Positions 61,201 through 64,000 of a stretch of 64,000 nt of DNA are shown piece by piece. Below the pieces are notes generated by a model. It had not been told where the DNA came from. It saw nothing but the letters and a program-made list of their open reading frames with translations, and did no database searches. Numbering within the stretch: position 1 is the first letter of the stretch; the number at the start of each line of letters is the position of its first letter. The position numbers and the translations under genes are program-made. Origin of the DNA: an uncultured beta proteobacterium (GTDB taxonomy: Bacteria; Pseudomonadota; Gammaproteobacteria; Burkholderiales; Burkholderiaceae_C); the NCBI GenBank assembly GCA_903839085.1, contig CAIMBE010000076.1, forward strand, positions 1 to 64,000, read 5' to 3'.

Positions 61201-61334
61201 GACGACAGATCGAGCGCGGCCTGGATGCCGCTGATGCCGCCGCCGACGACCATCACGTCGCCCATGTTGTTGTCGTCCGCCGAACGAAGAACGTTCTGCG
61301 TGTTCCATTGCTGCTGTAAGAGTCCGAATTCCAC
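58233..61334 (-). CDS. bamE: BamE-like tandem HdrA flavoprotein, copy 2
   Basis: The protein has 1033 residues if it starts at GTG 61334 (VEFGLLQQQWNTQNVL, after GAGGAC); the 1351-residue track frame runs back through bamD and is rejected. The layout is the same as copy 1: VVGGGISGIQAALD, CTGCTVCVEYCPVKVPDPFN, CSAVCCSYTQKQ, CRCGANIGRVVDVPG, VVGGGVAGMTSAHTLAEQG, QCVGCRNDDRNYCARVCCSG, CVSCGACISVC and GLCVAKCPTAAI. It is the flavin core of the second class II complex. Copy 1 has CTGCGACTEYC where this one has CTGCTVCVEYC. Confidence 0.9.
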   Translation of the reverse strand: MEFGLLQQQWNTQNVLRSADDNNMGDVMVVGGGISGIQAALDLSSCGYKVYLVEKSPTVGGKMSQLDKTFPTNDCSMCIESPKFIETDRQPNIQLMTYTDVDSVEGQPGDFTVTLLKKPRYVNEDKCTGCTVCVEYCPVKVPDPFNQNLSLNKAVHIYFSQAVPLVTYIDDSCLFLKDKTCNICQTVCENNAIDFGQKAEKIKVKVGAIILSPGYETFDPLPRNDYGYGQFANVVTSMDFERLLCSTGPHEGQILRPSDKKHPHKIAWIHCVGSRQVNPEGANSYCSAVCCSYTQKQVILAKDHLPDLHAKIFHNDIRSYGKDFERFYQRAQKLPDVHFIRSYVSVGSEDPVTGDVSIRYTTPDGVVEEFFELVVLSVGLAPPKDAPRFSKVFGIELNQHGFCKVEPFNPMQTSRAGIFTSGAFQGPMDIPEAVMGASGASALASNLLMSRRGQLNEERVYPVEKDVSEDDARVGVFVCRCGANIGRVVDVPGIAEYAKGLPGVVHVEESLFACATNTAKAISDTIRDKGLNRVVVAACTPRTHEPLFRDTLREAGVNQYFFDMANIREHCTWVHSKEQEAATEKAKDIVRMSVARAGKLEPLDEFSLPVDKTALVVGGGVAGMTSAHTLAEQGYETYLIEKASDLGGVANRIHFTLEGMDVQAFIKDLKKKVYRHPKIHAIMDAAVTHVDGYVGNFTTTVKSKGRTRTIKHGAAIIATGAAEYKPTEYLYGKSDQVMTLLEMEGKLARQEEKLMTAQSVVMIQCVGCRNDDRNYCARVCCSGAMKNALKMKALKPEVEIYVLFRDIRTYGFREDYYREASNQNVKFIRFEPDDKPQLESLEQGGRSFIRVTAFDAILGRKLELDVDAIVLAAAVIPAAGAAELARMFKVPLGPDGFFQEAHAKLRPVDFAAEGVYLCGTAQYPKHMSETITQAYGAAGRALTLLSRDTVVASGAVCSVAARDCVSCGACISVCTYGAISFEDTPRGKKAVVNAVLCKGDGLCVAKCPTAAISLSHYTDDEVFNQIDAALEEV

Positions 61335-61348
61335 GTTGATGTCCTCGC

Positions 61349-62503
61349 CTAGATCGCTTCCCGAATGACTTCGGTGATGTCCTTTATCTCGATGGAGGCA
61401 CCCCCATCCGGCCGGCCCAGGCGGCTGTCCTCGAAATTGGTGGTGCAGTAGGGGCAGGCTGTCACCATGATCTGCGCCCCCGTGCCCACGGCCTGCTCCA
61501 GACGCAGATCGGAAAAGCGCTCGCCCTTGGGCGTTTCCATCCAGATGCGACCGCCCCCGCCTCCGCAGCAGAAGCTGTTCTTGCGGTTCTCGGACATCTC
61601 CTTCAACTGCAGTCCCGGCACGCTCTTGAGTGCCTCGCGCGGCTCGTCGTAGACGCCGTTGTGACGGCCGAGGTAGCAGGGATCGTGGAAGGTGACGGTC
61701 CGGGCGAATTCCTTGGTCAGCTTCAGCCGGCCCTCGTTGATCAGCTGGTGCAGGAACTCGGTGATGTGGATCACCTCGAAATTGACCTTGAACTCGCGGT
61801 ACTCGTTCTTGAAGCTGTGATAGCAGTGCGGCGACGACACCAGGATCTTCGTGACGCCGTGGCCGACAAAGTTGCTGATGTTCTGGCGTGCCAGGGTCTT
61901 GAACAGCTTCTCGTCGCCGGTCTTGCGGATGCTCTCGCCGCAGCAGCTCTCGTCGGTGCCAAGGATGCCGAAGTCGACGCCCGCCGCCTGCAGTATCTCC
62001 ACCGTGGCCTTGGCTATCTTCTTGCCGCGCGGATCGTGTGCGAGGTAGCAGCCGGGCGAGTAAAGGATTTCCATGCCTTCCTCGAAACGCCTGACGCCGA
62101 GATCCTTGGCCCAGTCGGCCCGCTTGGCGCGCGCTTCGCCGAACGGGTTGCCCTCGGCTCTGAGGCTGGCGGCCACACCCGGGATCGGCGCCGCGCCGCC
62201 GGCGAAGACGTCGTATTCGGTGGCGATGCGGCGCAGCGCGACGCCGGACTCGATCTGCTTGACATCGCGCGGGCAGACCTGCGGGCATTTTCCGCAGGTG
62301 GTGCAGCGCCAGATGTCCTCGCTGTCAATCTCGGTCAGGCCGAATGTGGCCTCGCGCACCACCTTGCGCATGCTGAACTTGTTGACCCGGCTCCAGGGAC
62401 AGACGGTGTCGCACATGCCGCACTGGTAACAGGATTTGAAAGCATCGCCGCCGGCCGCCTTGATGGCGTCGATGATTTCCTTTTGGGGGGCTGCTGTTTC
62501 CAT
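61349..62503 (-). CDS. bamD: BamD-like HdrD/CCG-domain Fe-S protein, copy 2
   Basis: The protein has 384 residues, the same length as copy 1. The motifs CYQCGMCDTVCPW, CTTCGKCPQVCPRDV, SPGCYLAHDPR, DESCCGESIRKTGDE, HDPCYLGRHNGVYDEPRE and NSFCCGGGGGRIW are all conserved. It gives two ferredoxin-type [4Fe-4S] clusters and two CCG domains. It lies between bamC and bamE with gaps of 31 and 14 bp. Confidence 0.9.
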   Translation of the reverse strand: METAAPQKEIIDAIKAAGGDAFKSCYQCGMCDTVCPWSRVNKFSMRKVVREATFGLTEIDSEDIWRCTTCGKCPQVCPRDVKQIESGVALRRIATEYDVFAGGAAPIPGVAASLRAEGNPFGEARAKRADWAKDLGVRRFEEGMEILYSPGCYLAHDPRGKKIAKATVEILQAAGVDFGILGTDESCCGESIRKTGDEKLFKTLARQNISNFVGHGVTKILVSSPHCYHSFKNEYREFKVNFEVIHITEFLHQLINEGRLKLTKEFARTVTFHDPCYLGRHNGVYDEPREALKSVPGLQLKEMSENRKNSFCCGGGGGRIWMETPKGERFSDLRLEQAVGTGAQIMVTACPYCTTNFEDSRLGRPDGGASIEIKDITEVIREAI

Positions 62504-62534
62504 GCGTTCCTATTGTGTCGTTTTATCGGAGGTC

Positions 62535-63074
62535 TTACGGTTTCGCCATGCGGGCGAAGGTGTCCATCACCTGCTGCAGGCCGTACTTGTCGATCATCGA
62601 CCCCAGGCCGATCTCGATGTTGCCGAGCTTGGGCTGGTCTTCCTCGACCTCCTCTTCGCGCTCGACGTAGATCAGCGCCTCGGCATGGCACCACTCGACG
62701 CACTTGGGCTGGTCCAGCGCCGGGGTCTCCTCGCACATGTCGCACTTCAGCGGCAGGCCCGAGTCGGGCTCCTTGAAGAGGTCGCGCGAGGGGCAGGAGG
62801 CGCGGCAGAAATCGCACTCGTTGTATTCCTTGCCGTCGATGATGTACTTGTCGCGGCCGGTGCATTCGGACTCGGTGTACTCGCCGGCATAGACCGGCAG
62901 GTAGATGTCCTTCAGCGGCAGGCGCACGATGCGGATGCGCGAGCGCGCCGGATTGTTGCTGCTGTAGCGCGGCGTCGCATGCCACGACGAGCAGATCACC
63001 TCGCAGGCCTTGCAGCCGTTGCACTTGTCGGCATCGATGGTGATCGACTTGACGATTTTCTTGACCTTAGCCAT
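62535..63074 (-). CDS. bamC: BamC-like electron-transfer Fe-S protein, copy 2
   Basis: The protein has 179 residues from ATG 63074 (MAKVKKIVKSITIDADKC), which overlaps the bamB stop by 8 bp. The cysteine motifs are CNGCKACEVICSSWHATP, CDFCRASCPSRDLF and LKCDMCEETPALDQPKCVEWC. The 8-bp overlap couples its translation to bamB, as expected for the BamBC catalytic unit. In cluster 1 this coupling is lost. Confidence 0.92.
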   Translation of the reverse strand: MAKVKKIVKSITIDADKCNGCKACEVICSSWHATPRYSSNNPARSRIRIVRLPLKDIYLPVYAGEYTESECTGRDKYIIDGKEYNECDFCRASCPSRDLFKEPDSGLPLKCDMCEETPALDQPKCVEWCHAEALIYVEREEEVEEDQPKLGNIEIGLGSMIDKYGLQQVMDTFARMAKP

Positions 63075-64000
63075 TGTCGTAAATCCCCTTCTGCTCAAAT
63101 TCCTCCGCGACGAAATCCATTTCAAGTTCGTGCAGCGATTCCCTGGTCGGGATGCCCTGCTGGTTGAAGCCCTTCAACTTGTAGTACTGGTCGAGCAACT
63201 GCTTCTCCAGATCGGGGAAGCGCTTGCGCCAATGGTCCTCGGGCGGCTTGTCGTCGGCGCGGCGCATGCCGCGGCGCACATTGAGCGCGCGCATCAGCGT
63301 GCGGGTGCGCGTCGCCGACTTCCAGACATCGTCCTTGCTCATCTTGATGCCGGTGCCGGCCGTGACGAACTCCGCATAGTTGTGGATGTGGTAGGGCGGC
63401 TTCAGGGGGAACGACGAGAGACCGGCGCACATGCCCAGCGCATCGTCGATGTAGTGCATCTTCTCCATCCAGTCGACGATTTCGCAGCTGGCCTCGACCG
63501 TCGGGTAGTAGGGATTGGACATCTCCCCGCGCGGCTCCCAGTCGACGTAGTACTTCTTGAACTTCTCGTCGGGAACCTGGAACCAGTCCTTGACGAACTC
63601 TTCGCGCAACTCGCGCGTGGCAAAGGGCTCTTGCGGAAACTGGCCTTCGATCTGCGTGATGTTGATCTTCTCGCCGGTCGAGTACATCAGGTAATAGACC
63701 GGATTGAGCATGCCCAGCTTGAGCGGCAACTGCTCGTGCTTCTTTATGGTGTTGTGGTCAAACTTCTCGGCGCCCTTGCCGATGCGCCGCGCCGCCCAGT
63801 AGGTGCCGTCGGCCAGATAGTCGCCGATGCCTTCACGGCGCACCATCTTCTCCAGCAGGTAGAAGAAGCGTCCCTCGGTGTCCTCGGGCATGCCGGGGAA
63901 GTCTTCCATGGTCAGGATGCCGGCCTCCAGCAGCTCGAGGCCGAAGGCCATCGCCTGCGGTGCGGAGAAGCCGTCAACGCCGTACTCGGTGGCTTTTTGC
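63067..64000 (-). CDS. bamB: Class II benzoyl-CoA reductase catalytic subunit, copy 2 (BamB, partial)
   Basis: About the last 311 residues are present; the frame is open to the window end, upstream of the internal Met used by the track. Motifs are TEYGVDGFSAPQAMAFGLEL, KKHEQLPLKLGMLNPVYYLM, GEKINITQIEGQFPQ, DDALGMCAGLSSFPLK and PPYHIHN. These agree with what I recall of Geobacter BamB. The missing N-terminal half would carry the pterin-binding part and the CxxCxxxC cluster motif. It heads the canonical bamBCDEFGHI order; its promoter lies outside. Confidence 0.87.
   Translation of the reverse strand, partial: QKATEYGVDGFSAPQAMAFGLELLEAGILTMEDFPGMPEDTEGRFFYLLEKMVRREGIGDYLADGTYWAARRIGKGAEKFDHNTIKKHEQLPLKLGMLNPVYYLMYSTGEKINITQIEGQFPQEPFATRELREEFVKDWFQVPDEKFKKYYVDWEPRGEMSNPYYPTVEASCEIVDWMEKMHYIDDALGMCAGLSSFPLKPPYHIHNYAEFVTAGTGIKMSKDDVWKSATRTRTLMRALNVRRGMRRADDKPPEDHWRKRFPDLEKQLLDQYYKLKGFNQQGIPTRESLHELEMDFVAEEFEQKGIYDNG

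Noticed and set aside
58287-61319. 1010-residue plus-strand ORF
   Set aside because: It is antisense to bamE copy 2, whose Fe-S and FAD motifs are unambiguous. The composition (VLDHADVGAA, RHRHAHD) is typical of antisense frames in GC-rich DNA.
58233-62288. 1351-residue reading of bamE copy 2
   Set aside because: The first ~318 residues overlap bamD in another frame and are Arg/Gly-rich noise. The HdrA homology begins after GTG 61334.

Overview
The window is a high-GC, tightly packed catabolic region from a betaproteobacterium, probably a facultatively anaerobic Burkholderiales or Rhodocyclales relative. The lineage call rests on the boxR/boxABC set, a Thauera-type bcrCBAD-ferredoxin operon, TAXI/TRAP and Liv-type uptake systems, and a dense family of REP-like sequences in intergenic gaps. 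No rRNA, tRNA, CRISPR array, phage or intact transposase was recognised. Most genes are on the minus strand.

Layout. (1) 1-13.0 kb: an N-heteroaromatic module resembling anaerobic nicotinate catabolism. It holds a fused LivHM permease and binding protein, two AA_synth/DUF1185 paralogues, a UPF0280 protein, 6-hydroxynicotinate reductase, a molybdenum hydroxylase with a fused [2Fe-2S] domain, its FAD subunit, enamidase and a TetR regulator. (2) 13.3-17.0 kb: a universal stress protein and a TAXI-type TRAP transporter. (3) 17.1-22.7 kb: a Liv-type ABC importer with an alpha/beta hydrolase, divergent from boxR. (4) 22.7-29.2 kb: boxR, boxC, boxB, boxA and a crotonase, the aerobic benzoyl-CoA epoxidation route. 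(5) 29.2-34.6 kb: bcrC-bcrB-bcrA-bcrD-fdx, the ATP-dependent class I benzoyl-CoA reductase. (6) 34.8-36.9 kb: an epoxide hydrolase and an HD-domain protein. (7) 36.9-42.2 kb: an operon for 2-aminobenzoyl-CoA (or salicylyl-CoA) oxidation. (8) 42.3-54.1 kb: a MarR regulator and a complete set of class II (tungsten) benzoyl-CoA reductase genes in the order VOC-C-D-E-F-G-H-I-B-marR. (9) 54.5-64 kb: a second class II set in the canonical order B-C-D-E-F-G-H-I, with bamB cut by the window end.

The striking point is that nearly every known way of attacking an aryl-CoA ring sits in about 41 kb: oxygen-dependent epoxidation (BoxAB/C), ATP-driven reduction (BcrABCD), flavin-monooxygenase/reductase chemistry (ACMR type), and two W/Hdr/Nuo-type reductase complexes. 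The two Bam sets share near-identical motifs in their electron-input subunits, but their catalytic BamB subunits differ, which suggests different aryl-CoA substrates or redox partners. Genes not seen here include a benzoate- or aminobenzoate-CoA ligase, boxD, and the dch/had/oah (or bamR/Q/A) modified beta-oxidation genes. Regulatory sites visible by eye include a palindrome with TGCA half sites between the importer operon and boxR, TGCA repeats before boxC, and a palindrome overlapping a good promoter in front of bcrC.
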